A DNA stretch of 16,532 nucleotides from Candidatus Woesearchaeota archaeon CG10_big_fil_rev_8_21_14_0_10_36_11. GTDB taxonomy: Archaea > Nanobdellota > Nanobdellia > Woesearchaeales > GW2011-AR9. Each line of letters opens with the position of its first letter. The first letter of the stretch is position 1. The DNA lies in the NCBI GenBank assembly GCA_002762845.1, contig PCYB01000077.1, forward strand, positions 1 through 16,532, written 5' to 3'. This document shows, one piece after another, positions 5,353-13,881 of the stretch. Both the position numbers and the translations under genes were made by a program. The notes below the pieces were generated by a model. That model saw only the letters and a list, made by a program, of their open reading frames with translations. It was not told the origin of the DNA and searched no databases.

Positions 5353-5904
5353 CTAAAAGCGCCCATACGTTGCTACATGAGCTTGCTTAACCTGTCCTGC
5401 AAATGGAGTAGTGATTTTTAACCATTCGTAATTTCCAAAACGTTGTTTATCAAATATTCGTATTGCTTCACTATGTTGACTTAAGAAGGATCTAACACCA
5501 ACAACAACAAAATCAAAAATATTTAATGAAGTCCTTTTTCCCACTTTTCTTTCATAAACTAAGAGGTGCTCATCACGAGCTAACGGTTCACCAATTCCAG
5601 GAACACGTGCCAATTCTTCTTGAATATCGTCTAAACGTGCAAGAGGTTCCTCACGTTTTCCTCATGGAAGAATACCAAATTTCCTCACTTTTTCCGTTCT
5701 TGTATCAAATCTAACAATAATTTCTCCTAGAGTATGACAATAAATATCACATCCATCAAATGTTATTCGTTCACCATTAGGTCCGACTTGAACGTCTGGA
5801 AGATCAAGTTTTATTTCTGGCGTGAGAATATAATCTCCTCTAACATTAACGTGGGGCACTCCTTTTACATTTTCTAGAATTGCTTGATATAATTGATTTC
5901 CCAT
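5353..5904 (-). pseudogene. Unknown gene interrupted by one in-frame UGA
   Basis: From ATG 5904 the frame runs 80 codons, meets TGA at 5662-5664 (after KFGILP), then continues in the same frame for 102 codons (GKREEPLARLDDIQ onward) to TAG. The start is fixed by a TATA box at 5928-5936, about 28 bases upstream. The second half has no Met codon and no good start, so it can hardly be a separate gene. There is no frameshift and no further stop. UGA ends several other genes here, so it is a true stop in this genome. Possible explanations are a recent nonsense mutation, programmed readthrough, or a sequencing error (one base from UGG, CGA or GGA). The full 182-183 residue product is not a family I recognise; it is predicted soluble and mixed alpha/beta. 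Confidence 0.7.
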
Positions 5905-5927
5905 GAAAAAACGAGAGAGAACTAGTA

Positions 5928-5936
5928 TTATATAAA
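5928..5936 (-). promoter_or_regulatory. TATA box of the UGA-interrupted gene
   Basis: TTTATATAA on the minus strand, centred 28 bases before ATG 5904. It rules out the longer reading that would start at 5964. Its presence shows that the interrupted gene still has an intact promoter. Confidence 0.6.
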
Positions 5937-5980
5937 TATTATGAAGAAGAATTCTTCGCACCACTAATCCACCACAACAA

Positions 5981-5990
5981 TATTTAAAAA
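5981..5990 (+). promoter_or_regulatory. TATA box of mutS
   Basis: TATTTAAAAA, centred 28 bases before ATG 6013, implying a leaderless or nearly leaderless mutS mRNA. It is divergent from the promoter at 5928-5936. Confidence 0.6.
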
Positions 5991-6012
5991 TTATCTTGCC
6001 CTAGAATAACAT

Positions 6013-8526
6013 ATGAATAGAGAAAATAATGGAGAAAGTGAACGTATTCTTACAATTCCTACGGAAAAACTCAGTCCGGGAATGCGGCAGTATCAGGACG
6101 CAAAACGACAGAACCCAGATTGTCTTATCATGTTACGCATGGGCGACTTTTATGAAATGTTCTATGAGGATGCAGTTACGGCATCAAAAGAACTTGACAT
6201 TACGCTTACAGCGAGAGGAAAAAGTGAAAAGCGTGCACCTTTGGCAGGTGTCCCATACCATGCACTTGAAACATATTTAGGAAGACTTGTAAAAAAGGGA
6301 TACAAAGTTGCCATTATTGAACAACTTGAAGATCCAAAAAATGCAAAGGGCCTTGTAAAACGTGGTCTTGTCCGTATAGTAACTCCTGGAACAGTAATTG
6401 AAACGTCAATGTTACAAGAAAAAGAAAATAATTATATCTTGGCAATAACATGCAAAGATGAAGATTTTGCCATTGCAGTATGCGACATTTCAACGGGCGA
6501 ATTCAGTACAACTACGTTGTACGGCATTGCGTCTGTTATCGACGAAATTGCGCGCGTACAACCGCGTGAATGTCTTGTGCCGGAAAGTCTTCGTGTAAAT
6601 ATAGAATTAATAACCAAAATTACTGCAACTGGATGTTTCTGTAATTCAATAGAAGACCATTATTTCAAACCAGAAAAAGCACAACAGACACTCATGAACC
6701 ATTTTTCTCTTTCTTCATTAGACTCATTTGGAATACAAGAAAAGAAGATGAACATATCTGTATCTGGAGCACTCATGCAGTACCTTATTGATACACAAAA
6801 AAATACATTATCTCACATCAAACGAGTTTCGCTCAGGAGTAATCAAAACACAATGCTTCTTGATGCATCAACCTTCCGCAATCTTGAACTGATAAAAAAC
6901 ATGAAAGATGGAACAACGAACGGGACGCTCTTATCTGTACTTGACAAAACTATAACATCAATGGGTGGACGCCAAATAAAAAAGTGGTTAAAGGCACCAT
7001 TAGTACAGGAATCGCGTATCCAAAAACGTCTTGATGCAGTGGATGAACTTACACAGAACATGATTCTTCGGGAAGAACTTTGTGAAATACTGAAACATAT
7101 TAACGATTTGGAACGGCTAATTGGAAGAATAAATTATGGAACGGCAACACCACGCGATTTGATATCATTACGATATTCTTTACAGGCAATCCCTTCAATT
7201 AAAAAAAAGTTGGAACTGTGTAGTTCTGAACTCCTTAATGTCATTCACACGATGCCCGCTATGCATGACATTGTTGACGTAATACAAAGGTCTATCCGTG
7301 ACGATGCACCAGTAACCATTCGTGATGGCGGGATTATTAAGTCAGAATATAATTTTGAACTTGCACAACTTCACACTATCAAACGTAACAGTAAACAGTA
7401 CCTTCAACAAATTGAAGAAAACGAGCGACGTAAAACTGGTATTAACACGTTACGTATTGGATATAATAAAGTGTTTGGATATTATATTGAAATTACACGG
7501 AAAAATACGCACTTTGTTCCTGATACGTACATACGAAAACAAACAACGGCAAATGCAGAGCGATATGTTACTGAAGAACTAAAGCAAGAAGAAGAAAAGA
7601 TCCTAGGCGCACAAGACAAAATTGCTGAAGTTGAGTATGCACTGTTTAAAGATGTTCTTACACAAATTGCAGAAAAGACAATTGAGATTCAACACACTGC
7701 ACGAAAAGTTGCAGTGTTAGATGTCATTTGTTCATTTGCAACAACGGCAGCACAGAACGGATACGTAAAACCCGTATTGAAAAATAACGGGATTATCCAA
7801 TGTATAAAAAGTAGACACCCGGTTGTTGAACGTATTGAACAACAGTTCATTGCGAATGACATTACACTTAACCCTGGCGAGATGATGATCATTACAGGAC
7901 CAAACATGGCGGGAAAGTCAACAGTCCAGAGACAAATTGCATTACTTGTTCTTATGGCACAGATTGGTTCATTTGTTCCAGCAGAGAGTGCGTCTATAAG
8001 TATTGTCGATAGAATTTTCACACGTGTTGGTGCCCATGATGATTTAAGTTCGGGCCAGTCAACATTCATGGTTGAGATGAACGAAACTGCATCAATACTT
8101 AACAACGCGACTGAAAATAGTCTATTAATCCTTGATGAAATTGGCAGGGGAACGTCAACGTTTGACGGTGTTTCCATTGCATGGAGTGTCGCGGAACATA
8201 TTCATAATATCATTAAAGCAAAAACGTTGTTTAGTACACATTACCACGTCATGAACAAACTTGCAGAGAAATTTGTAAAGATAAAGAATTATAATTTAGC
8301 AGCAAAGGAATCTCGTGGTGAAGTGTTGTTTTTGTATAAATTGGTTGAAGGTAGCACTGACCAAAGTTATGGTGTTCACGTTGCAAAACTTGCAGGTTTA
8401 CCTTTTGAAGTTATTGAACGAGCGAAAGAGATTCAGTTAATCCTTGAAAAGGATGATGATATGATGCGTAAGATTAAAGCAAAGAAGTTGCAAGAACAGA
8501 CAAGTTTGGAAGGGTTTTCTGATTAA
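6013..8526 (+). CDS. mutS: DNA mismatch recognition protein MutS
   Basis: An 837-residue bacterial-type MutS, close to the 853 of E. coli. It binds base mismatches and small loops and, through ATP, recruits MutL. The mismatch-reading motif F46-Y47-E48 lies in LRMGDFYEMF of domain I. Connector, lever and clamp regions follow, and the ABC-type ATPase has Walker A GPNMAGKST (629-637) and Walker B with LLILDEIGRGTSTFDG (D708, E709). The STHYH switch-type motif follows. The C-terminus after the helix-turn-helix is short. MutS1 is patchy in archaea and is thought to have come from bacteria; codon use looks like its neighbours, so any transfer is not recent. No mutL is visible. It ends three bases from the convergent lipoprotein gene. 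Confidence 0.97.
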   Translation: MNRENNGESERILTIPTEKLSPGMRQYQDAKRQNPDCLIMLRMGDFYEMFYEDAVTASKELDITLTARGKSEKRAPLAGVPYHALETYLGRLVKKGYKVAIIEQLEDPKNAKGLVKRGLVRIVTPGTVIETSMLQEKENNYILAITCKDEDFAIAVCDISTGEFSTTTLYGIASVIDEIARVQPRECLVPESLRVNIELITKITATGCFCNSIEDHYFKPEKAQQTLMNHFSLSSLDSFGIQEKKMNISVSGALMQYLIDTQKNTLSHIKRVSLRSNQNTMLLDASTFRNLELIKNMKDGTTNGTLLSVLDKTITSMGGRQIKKWLKAPLVQESRIQKRLDAVDELTQNMILREELCEILKHINDLERLIGRINYGTATPRDLISLRYSLQAIPSIKKKLELCSSELLNVIHTMPAMHDIVDVIQRSIRDDAPVTIRDGGIIKSEYNFELAQLHTIKRNSKQYLQQIEENERRKTGINTLRIGYNKVFGYYIEITRKNTHFVPDTYIRKQTTANAERYVTEELKQEEEKILGAQDKIAEVEYALFKDVLTQIAEKTIEIQHTARKVAVLDVICSFATTAAQNGYVKPVLKNNGIIQCIKSRHPVVERIEQQFIANDITLNPGEMMIITGPNMAGKSTVQRQIALLVLMAQIGSFVPAESASISIVDRIFTRVGAHDDLSSGQSTFMVEMNETASILNNATENSLLILDEIGRGTSTFDGVSIAWSVAEHIHNIIKAKTLFSTHYHVMNKLAEKFVKIKNYNLAAKESRGEVLFLYKLVEGSTDQSYGVHVAKLAGLPFEVIERAKEIQLILEKDDDMMRKIKAKKLQEQTSLEGFSD

Positions 8527-8529
8527 GAA

Positions 8530-8964
8530 TTAAATGAATATATTTGGTCCAATATAACCTCCCATTGTTTTACACTTTCCTTTTAAGTAATCAGCCAACC
8601 CTTTCTTTGTTGTAATTCCTAACCCCTCAATCTCTTTATCATTTAGAACTTTAATAGCTCTCGTCTTGCTATCATCACTACAATCAGATTCAAATCTTAT
8701 ATAAGAAATGAGAATCTCATTGCCACCGCATATTCCTGTTGTTATTGCCTGGAAATACGCACGATCCCACATTATTTTTTCATAGTCAACATTTGATGGA
8801 ACTTTAACAAAATCATCATACCCTTTAGGAGTTTGTGTTGTACAAGCTAATTCAACTGGAGTTGGTTCTGGTACTACATCTGGAGTTGAATCTTTAGAAC
8901 TCACACAAGCAGCAAGTCCTACTGCTGCAACCGTTCCAATTAATATTCTTGTAAGAGATCTCAT
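8530..8964 (-). CDS. Predicted lipoprotein, unknown
   Basis: A 144-residue protein with a classical lipoprotein signal: basic MRSLTR, hydrophobic ILIGTVAAVG, then lipobox LAAC with C20. A Pro/Thr/Ser linker (STPDVVPEPTP) follows. The rest is a small domain with four cysteines (41, 79, 95, 131), possibly two disulfides, which fits an exposed location. The C-terminus carries a predicted helix (GITTKKGLADYLKGKC). No family is recognised. The start is supported by a TATA box 26 bases upstream (leaderless). Archaeal lipidation of such lipoboxes is known but the enzyme differs from bacterial Lgt in many lineages. It converges tail-to-tail with mutS. Confidence 0.75.
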   Translation of the reverse strand: MRSLTRILIGTVAAVGLAACVSSKDSTPDVVPEPTPVELACTTQTPKGYDDFVKVPSNVDYEKIMWDRAYFQAITTGICGGNEILISYIRFESDCSDDSKTRAIKVLNDKEIEGLGITTKKGLADYLKGKCKTMGGYIGPNIFI

Positions 8965-8987
8965 TTTATTATGTAAAAGACAATTAG

Positions 8988-8993
8988 TATAAA
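8988..8993 (-). promoter_or_regulatory. TATA box of lipoprotein gene
   Basis: TTTATA on the minus strand within CTATTTATAC, centred 26 bases before ATG 8964, which implies transcription starts at the A of the start codon. Confidence 0.5.
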
Positions 8994-9038
8994 TAGTTTT
9001 TGTTCTTCAATACTATGTATTCGCCATCAATACAAAAC

Positions 9039-9047
9039 TTTATTAAA
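9039..9047 (+). promoter_or_regulatory. TATA box of mgtC/DUF4010 gene
   Basis: TTTATTAAA, centred about 37 bases before ATG 9080, giving a leader of roughly ten bases. GGTG at 9070-9073 is a possible ribosome-binding site. Confidence 0.4.
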
Positions 9048-9079
9048 ACAAAAAGTATTCTTATGACTCGGTGTGATAG

Positions 9080-10324
9080 ATGTTAGAACTTGAACTTATA
9101 AAGAACTTTGCCGTTGCGCTTGTATTGGGAGCATTGGTAGGATTAGAACGAGAATATGCACAGTACAGAAAACGTGGCCATGATTATGCAGGAATACGAA
9201 CATTTCCGTTAATTGCACTGTTCGGTACTTTGATAGCATATTTTGGTGATAGGTTCACTGTCTGGATACTTGTTGTTGGTATGCTTCTTATCGGTGGATT
9301 AATCATTTCTGCCTATTTCATTACGCGAGATAGTAAACATCTTCACACAGGGGCAACGTCGGAAGTTGCAGGGTTCATAATATTTTTTGTAGGGATGTTA
9401 TGTTATCATGGCGAACTTATCTTAGCAACAATTATCGCCATTACAATGACCATCATCTTGTATGGTCGGTCAGTCCTTCATCAGTTTGCACAAAAGATTA
9501 AAAAACAAGAATTATCGGACACGCTTAAGTTTGCCGTTGTTGCATTTATCATCCTTCCATTTCTTCCTAACCAAGGGTACGGCCCTTTAGGAATATTTAA
9601 CCCGTACATCATTTGGTTAATTGTAGTTTTCATTTCAGGCATAAGTTTTGTAGGATACATATTTATGAAATGGTTTGGCGAGAAAGGGATAATGTTAGCT
9701 GGTATCTTTGGCGGCTTGATAAGCAGTACTGCTGTTACGACAAATTTTGCGGAACGGAGTAAACGCGAAAAGGGAATTTACAAAGCGCTCGTGTTAGGAG
9801 TTATCCTTGCAAACGGCATTATGTTCATCAGAATTCTTATAGAAGTATTCGTATTAAACAGAGATTTGTTTATGACACTTATTGCACCATTATTATTCCT
9901 TGTCATTTTAACTGCAGTATTTTCATATATCCTTTGGCGAAATGCAAAAAAAGCACAAGGAAAAGTTGAGTTAACATCACCATTTACAATTAAACCAGCA
10001 CTTAAATTTGGAGTATTCTTTGCAGTCATTTTAGCACTTGTCAAGATTGCTGAGGTATATTTATCGTCGCGAGGTGTCTATATAGTAAGTTTCATTTCAG
10101 GATTCGCCGACGTTGATGCAATAACCGTTTCTTTGTCTCAATTATCTAAAAGTTCGTTAGCGATAGAAACGGCACGAAACGGTATTATCATAGCGGCACT
10201 GACAAACGTTGCAGTAAAGGGAGGAATTGCATACTGGTTCGGTGCACGAGAGTTTGGAAGGATAGTTATCGCAGTTTTTAGTGTACTTATTATTATCGGA
10301 ATTGCTAGTATGTTTTTAATCTAA
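9080..10324 (+). CDS. MgtC/SapB-DUF4010 membrane protein
   Basis: A 414-residue polytopic membrane protein with about 11-12 hydrophobic segments. The N-terminal MgtC/SapB-type part shows the family's signature ALVLGALVGLEREY (13-26) and AGIRTFPLIALFG (37-49). The larger C-terminal part corresponds to DUF4010, with GLISSTAVTTNFAERSK and GFADVDAITVSLS as the recognisable conserved stretches. This architecture (often annotated as an MgtC/SapB transporter) is widespread in archaea and bacteria; its substrate is not established, with Mg-related regulation assumed from MgtC. It stands alone and is divergent from the lipoprotein gene. Confidence 0.88.
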   Translation: MLELELIKNFAVALVLGALVGLEREYAQYRKRGHDYAGIRTFPLIALFGTLIAYFGDRFTVWILVVGMLLIGGLIISAYFITRDSKHLHTGATSEVAGFIIFFVGMLCYHGELILATIIAITMTIILYGRSVLHQFAQKIKKQELSDTLKFAVVAFIILPFLPNQGYGPLGIFNPYIIWLIVVFISGISFVGYIFMKWFGEKGIMLAGIFGGLISSTAVTTNFAERSKREKGIYKALVLGVILANGIMFIRILIEVFVLNRDLFMTLIAPLLFLVILTAVFSYILWRNAKKAQGKVELTSPFTIKPALKFGVFFAVILALVKIAEVYLSSRGVYIVSFISGFADVDAITVSLSQLSKSSLAIETARNGIIIAALTNVAVKGGIAYWFGAREFGRIVIAVFSVLIIIGIASMFLI

Positions 10325-10335
10325 GAAATGTAATA

Positions 10336-10602
10336 TTAAAAAAATTCAATTTTTTCTATAGCATCTTTAGTATCATCATTTTTCTTTGTAAGGTTAAGGA
10401 ATGATGTAAAATCTGGCGCTTTTTCAGGAATGTTTTGTTGTTCCGAACCATTACTAAACATATTCATCATAATTGTTGTATCAATAGGTTCATTCTGTTG
10501 AATATCTACTGGTGCTTTCTGTCCAAGAGTATGTGTGAGAATATGAAGAACTTTCCTAATATCTTCATGAGAATCTTCTTTTGTATCGATTGTAATTTTC
10601 AT
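10336..10602 (-). CDS. Small archaeal protein, unknown
   Basis: An 88-residue protein beginning MKITIDTKEDSHEDIRKVLH, a beta strand and charged helix of a kind I associate with short conserved archaeal proteins, followed by a low-complexity middle (NMFSNGSEQQNIPEKAP) and a C-terminal helix rich in Lys, Asp and Glu. No catalytic motif is seen. A strong ribosome-binding site AGGTGAT (10606-10612) ends three bases before the ATG at 10602, and a TATA box lies at 10637-10643, so this gene has a leader, unlike most here. It ends 11 bases from the convergent MgtC-type gene. Confidence 0.65.
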   Translation of the reverse strand: MKITIDTKEDSHEDIRKVLHILTHTLGQKAPVDIQQNEPIDTTIMMNMFSNGSEQQNIPEKAPDFTSFLNLTKKNDDTKDAIEKIEFF

Positions 10603-10636
10603 CCTATCACCTTAAACACTGAAAAATGAACAAAGT

Positions 10637-10643
10637 TTATAAT
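10637..10643 (-). promoter_or_regulatory. TATA box of the 88-residue gene
   Basis: TTATAAA on the minus strand, centred 38 bases before ATG 10602, leaving a leader of about ten bases that contains AGGTGAT. Confidence 0.45.
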
Positions 10644-10690
10644 TTTTACGATTATTGATGTGCGCATTATCTTACGTTTCTGTATATTAC

Positions 10691-11824
10691 TCATAAGAAT
10701 GTTACTTCTGTTTCTAATTGATCGGCAGTGGGATACTCAACAACAATAGCAGGTACCAAATTACATTTTTTAAAGAACTTTACATTCCTTTTGAGTGCGT
10801 TCTTTGAAAGAAGTATCCGTGGCTTGTGCATATCTATACAAATATCTTCATCTTTACATTTTAATTTTTCTTTAATCTTAACACGTAATGACTTCAATTG
10901 AAGAACATATTTTTCTTTATCGATACGTTTCAATTTTTCTCTATATCCAAAACCCGGAGTAAGAGTTTTGAGATAAAGTGCACCGCGCGTTAACATACCT
11001 TCAGCATCAACAGTGTCAAATGAACGTTTGACATTATCAGCTTCCCTTTTTATCCTGTTTGCAAGTTGTGTTGCATCCTTTAACGTTGCTGTACAAACGT
11101 GTACAGGTAAATCATATCCTTTCTCTTCCACATACTCAATTAATTGTATGCCTAACTCCTGAGACCCTTCAATGGCATAACTTAACTGATCTTTGACAAC
11201 AAATCCCATTTTTAAGAGGGAAGAATGATCATTATCTGCAACCTCTAATTCATTTAAGTTGCAAAAGTCAACCTTATCATGAATAAAGTCAACCATTTCT
11301 TTCAGCTGTTGTTCTTTGTTCGGAATTAATGGCACTTCAACGCCGATGTCCCATGAAAATTCTTTTGCTAAAGACAGTTTTTTCCATAATGTTGTATTCT
11401 CTAAATCCAAATGAAACCGTATTTCGTCAAGTCCAGTAGTGAACAGTTTCTGAAGAGTTTCATTCGTTACTAAGTTTAAAGAAGTGTACAGATGAATATG
11501 AAACTCTTTCCCGAACTCCTGTTTCAGTTTTGTGATATACTCACACGTTCTTTCTAATTTCTCTAATGGATCACCACCAGTAATACCTGCCCCTTTGGCG
11601 TCCATTGCACGTGCTTCTTTGGAAATGTCTGCAAATGTAGTAACGTTACGTTCATTTGCAAACTGAACATCATTCTGATACTTTTCATCAGACACAGGAC
11701 AAAAATAACAATGCCGGGGACAGTTCCCAGTTACAAAAATAACAAGTTTCTCTCCCTTTACACAGTATTGACATCCTTTCGGTAAAGGACCCTTGTTGTA
11801 CGAGCGATATTTGTTCCTTTGCAT
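10691..11824 (-). CDS. Radical SAM protein, COG2108-like
   Basis: A 377-residue radical SAM protein. The 4Fe-4S motif CPRHCYFC (C35, C39, C42) has the standard CX3CX2C spacing, and TGGDP (82-86) is the GGE-type SAM-binding motif. An extra pair, C18 and C21 (KGCQYCVKGEK), precedes it and could bind an additional metal. The N-terminal organisation, including the ANERN stretch after the cluster, matches an archaeal family related to pyruvate formate-lyase activating enzyme whose reaction is unknown. The C-terminal 130 residues are basic, with three further cysteines in KCKDEDIC and KKC. It is divergent from the adenylosuccinate synthetase-like gene over a 139-base gap. The substrate cannot be read from sequence. 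Confidence 0.85.
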   Translation of the reverse strand: MQRNKYRSYNKGPLPKGCQYCVKGEKLVIFVTGNCPRHCYFCPVSDEKYQNDVQFANERNVTTFADISKEARAMDAKGAGITGGDPLEKLERTCEYITKLKQEFGKEFHIHLYTSLNLVTNETLQKLFTTGLDEIRFHLDLENTTLWKKLSLAKEFSWDIGVEVPLIPNKEQQLKEMVDFIHDKVDFCNLNELEVADNDHSSLLKMGFVVKDQLSYAIEGSQELGIQLIEYVEEKGYDLPVHVCTATLKDATQLANRIKREADNVKRSFDTVDAEGMLTRGALYLKTLTPGFGYREKLKRIDKEKYVLQLKSLRVKIKEKLKCKDEDICIDMHKPRILLSKNALKRNVKFFKKCNLVPAIVVEYPTADQLETEVTFL

Positions 11825-11926
11825 AGTATTTTGTGTACGAATACCCTTTTTATGTCTTTTGTGTTATTTTTGGGTTATATTTATTTTTTATTGTTTCTGT
11901 AGTATATATTTTAGGGATAGAGAATG

Positions 11927-11934
11927 TATTTAAA
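11927..11934 (+). promoter_or_regulatory. TATA box of the adenylosuccinate synthetase-like gene
   Basis: TATTTAAA, centred about 33 bases before ATG 11964, giving a leader of only a few bases. Confidence 0.55.
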
Positions 11935-11963
11935 GCAATCAAAAATTGTTTATTTGATATATT

Positions 11964-13802
11964 ATGGGCAAATTAGTTTCTGTTAATTTCCAGCCAATGA
12001 GTGAAAGCAGTTTAGAATTTAGAGTAAGTGACAGATTTTTACCTCCATTTGAAAGAAAGCGATTTGAAGTAATTTCTCCAGAAGAAGCAAACGAGTTATA
12101 TTTTCACGTTCCAGAAGGAAGAACGTTAGTATATCTTATTACTGGTGCGCAACGCGGCGACGAAGCAAAAGGAAAAGCAGCTAAAGGTGTTCGTGAACTT
12201 AATAGAGATGTAAAATGGTGTATCACGGACGAAAACACGCACAATGCAGGAAAGCAAGAGAATGGGTTTAGTTTACATCTTTTACCACCAACTGTTGCTG
12301 ATCCTAACATACATAATTATGTTGGCCATAAAGCTCGCGTCAATCTTTTTATTACCAGAAAAGAAATTCTTGATGTTCAAGAAGCGACAGGGAATAGAAC
12401 GTTAGGAGAAGATTTTCATTTGATGATTGATAGGCATGCGACCCTTGTAACACCAATGAATCGGGCAGACGATATTGTTGGAAAACCAAATGCAATGGGT
12501 TCAACATGTCAAGGCGCTACAATGTCTTCTGCCTATGCTGCTATGAAAAAAGCACCAACTATTGAAGATGTTCTTTATGATAAAGCATCATTTGTGTCAC
12601 AGGTTAATTTCCAAATTACCGAATTAAATGATCGAATTCAACGTGATGAAGGATTAGCATCGTTAGGAATTACTGACATGAAAACGTTTGGTTATGCACT
12701 TACAGTTGGTGATGTACACGATGGCCGACTTCGTGCATTAAAATTGAGATTATCGCCCGATGAGATTACATTTTTTTCTCATGAAAACCCTGCAGAGTAT
12801 TTACATGCTCGTCATTTAGAAATAGTTGAAGGTGGATTGTTTACAATTGGTGATACACAAAAAGCAGTTAATGCTCATGTTGGCCGCGGCGAACCTGGCG
12901 TTATAGAATGTGTTCAGTCAGTATTACTTTCGAGCGATGTTCGGTATAGTAAAAACCGAACCTCAGCTGCAACTCATGCTCATGGTTCGATAGGTTCTGT
13001 TGGTTTAACTCCATCACAAGTTGAGTATGGCCGTATTTTAGTATTCAAATTTGGAAACACGTCTGTCGGTGGGAATGAATCTACGATGGCAGGTTTGATA
13101 CGACAAGATGCTCTTCATTCACTTTCAACAACCTCACCCATAAGTGGCAAGAAAGTTTCATTTGAGTATACATCAACATTAGACGACTTTGTACAAAAAG
13201 ATGCGATAGAAGAAGCATTTCATCAAGTTAATCAAGCGTATAATACTGCATTACGTGAAGGATATTCATTATGTCATTCTAAAGTTAAAATTGCAGGAAT
13301 TTATACAGAATTTTCATTATCAGAAGCAAAAGCATTACTCACGTCCGCAAAGTGGACAGAAATTGGCGTCACATCAAAACGTGCACGAATTTGTCGTATG
13401 GATGATTTGGTTCAAGACTGTGTTGTGTATGATGTTGAACCTGAAAGTATACAAGTACGAAATGCTGTTGATAGAGGGATAGGATTTGGAAATTTTGGTA
13501 TTGTTACAGCGTATGAAGTTACGGGCCAATATGGCAGTCCAAAACAAAAATATCCTGTGGGACATATCATCAAACCTGGAGATGAATTATTAACGGAACA
13601 TCAAACTGTAAAGGCGTGTATTCCATTAATCTCAATTTTAAAATCGTGGTCACACATTTATGCTGACGGAACAAACAATGCAGAAGTTGGAAAACGACTT
13701 GATCCCCATTTATCGTTCTATCTTTCTGTAGTGTCTGCTGGCCATGATGTTATGGGAATTGGTACTGGTCCACGTGAATTAGTTTTTATTAGAGAAATAT
13801 GA
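11964..13802 (+). CDS. Divergent adenylosuccinate synthetase-like enzyme
   Basis: A 612-residue protein, against about 430 for PurA, which joins IMP and aspartate using GTP. Homology is clear from ordered motifs: GAQRGDEAKGK (61-71; PurA GxQWGDEGKGK), HNAGK (93-97; PurA NAGH), HLLP (105-108), MGSTCQGATMSSAY (178-191; PurA IGTTGRGIGPAY), IECVQS (314-319; PurA FEGAQG), RTSAATHAHGS (332-342) and a terminal GTGPRE (600-605). The catalytic Asp equivalent (D66) remains, but the catalytic His is K97, and by alignment the guanine-binding TKLD is SKVK (439-442) and the arginine-rich aspartate loop is absent. An N-terminal extension of about 55 residues and extra C-terminal sequence are present. I infer a paralogue with another substrate or nucleotide. 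No purine genes flank it. Confidence 0.8.
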   Translation: MGKLVSVNFQPMSESSLEFRVSDRFLPPFERKRFEVISPEEANELYFHVPEGRTLVYLITGAQRGDEAKGKAAKGVRELNRDVKWCITDENTHNAGKQENGFSLHLLPPTVADPNIHNYVGHKARVNLFITRKEILDVQEATGNRTLGEDFHLMIDRHATLVTPMNRADDIVGKPNAMGSTCQGATMSSAYAAMKKAPTIEDVLYDKASFVSQVNFQITELNDRIQRDEGLASLGITDMKTFGYALTVGDVHDGRLRALKLRLSPDEITFFSHENPAEYLHARHLEIVEGGLFTIGDTQKAVNAHVGRGEPGVIECVQSVLLSSDVRYSKNRTSAATHAHGSIGSVGLTPSQVEYGRILVFKFGNTSVGGNESTMAGLIRQDALHSLSTTSPISGKKVSFEYTSTLDDFVQKDAIEEAFHQVNQAYNTALREGYSLCHSKVKIAGIYTEFSLSEAKALLTSAKWTEIGVTSKRARICRMDDLVQDCVVYDVEPESIQVRNAVDRGIGFGNFGIVTAYEVTGQYGSPKQKYPVGHIIKPGDELLTEHQTVKACIPLISILKSWSHIYADGTNNAEVGKRLDPHLSFYLSVVSAGHDVMGIGTGPRELVFIREI

Positions 13803-13853
13803 GATTTCCCATTTAAGATTTACTCTTTTGCTATTCTTGAATAACGAAATGTC

Positions 13854-13859
13854 TTTAAA
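13854..13859 (+). promoter_or_regulatory. TATA box of the HTH gene
   Basis: TTTAAA, centred 26 bases before ATG 13882, so the message would be leaderless and transcribed separately from the synthetase-like gene 79 bases upstream. Confidence 0.5.
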
Positions 13860-13881
13860 CTCTGTATTTTCGTGATGTTGA

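Noticed and set aside
5353..5613. A separate 86-residue gene downstream of the UGA
   Set aside because: It would need a TTG start inside a region collinear and in frame with the upstream half, with no ribosome-binding site or promoter before it.
7689..8177. A 162-codon frame on the minus strand
   Set aside because: It lies wholly within the ATPase domain of mutS, is antisense, and its peptide has no recognisable motif.
11964..13802. Annotating the synthetase-like gene as ordinary purA
   Set aside because: The catalytic His, the guanine-binding motif and the arginine loop do not match, and the length is about 180 residues too great.
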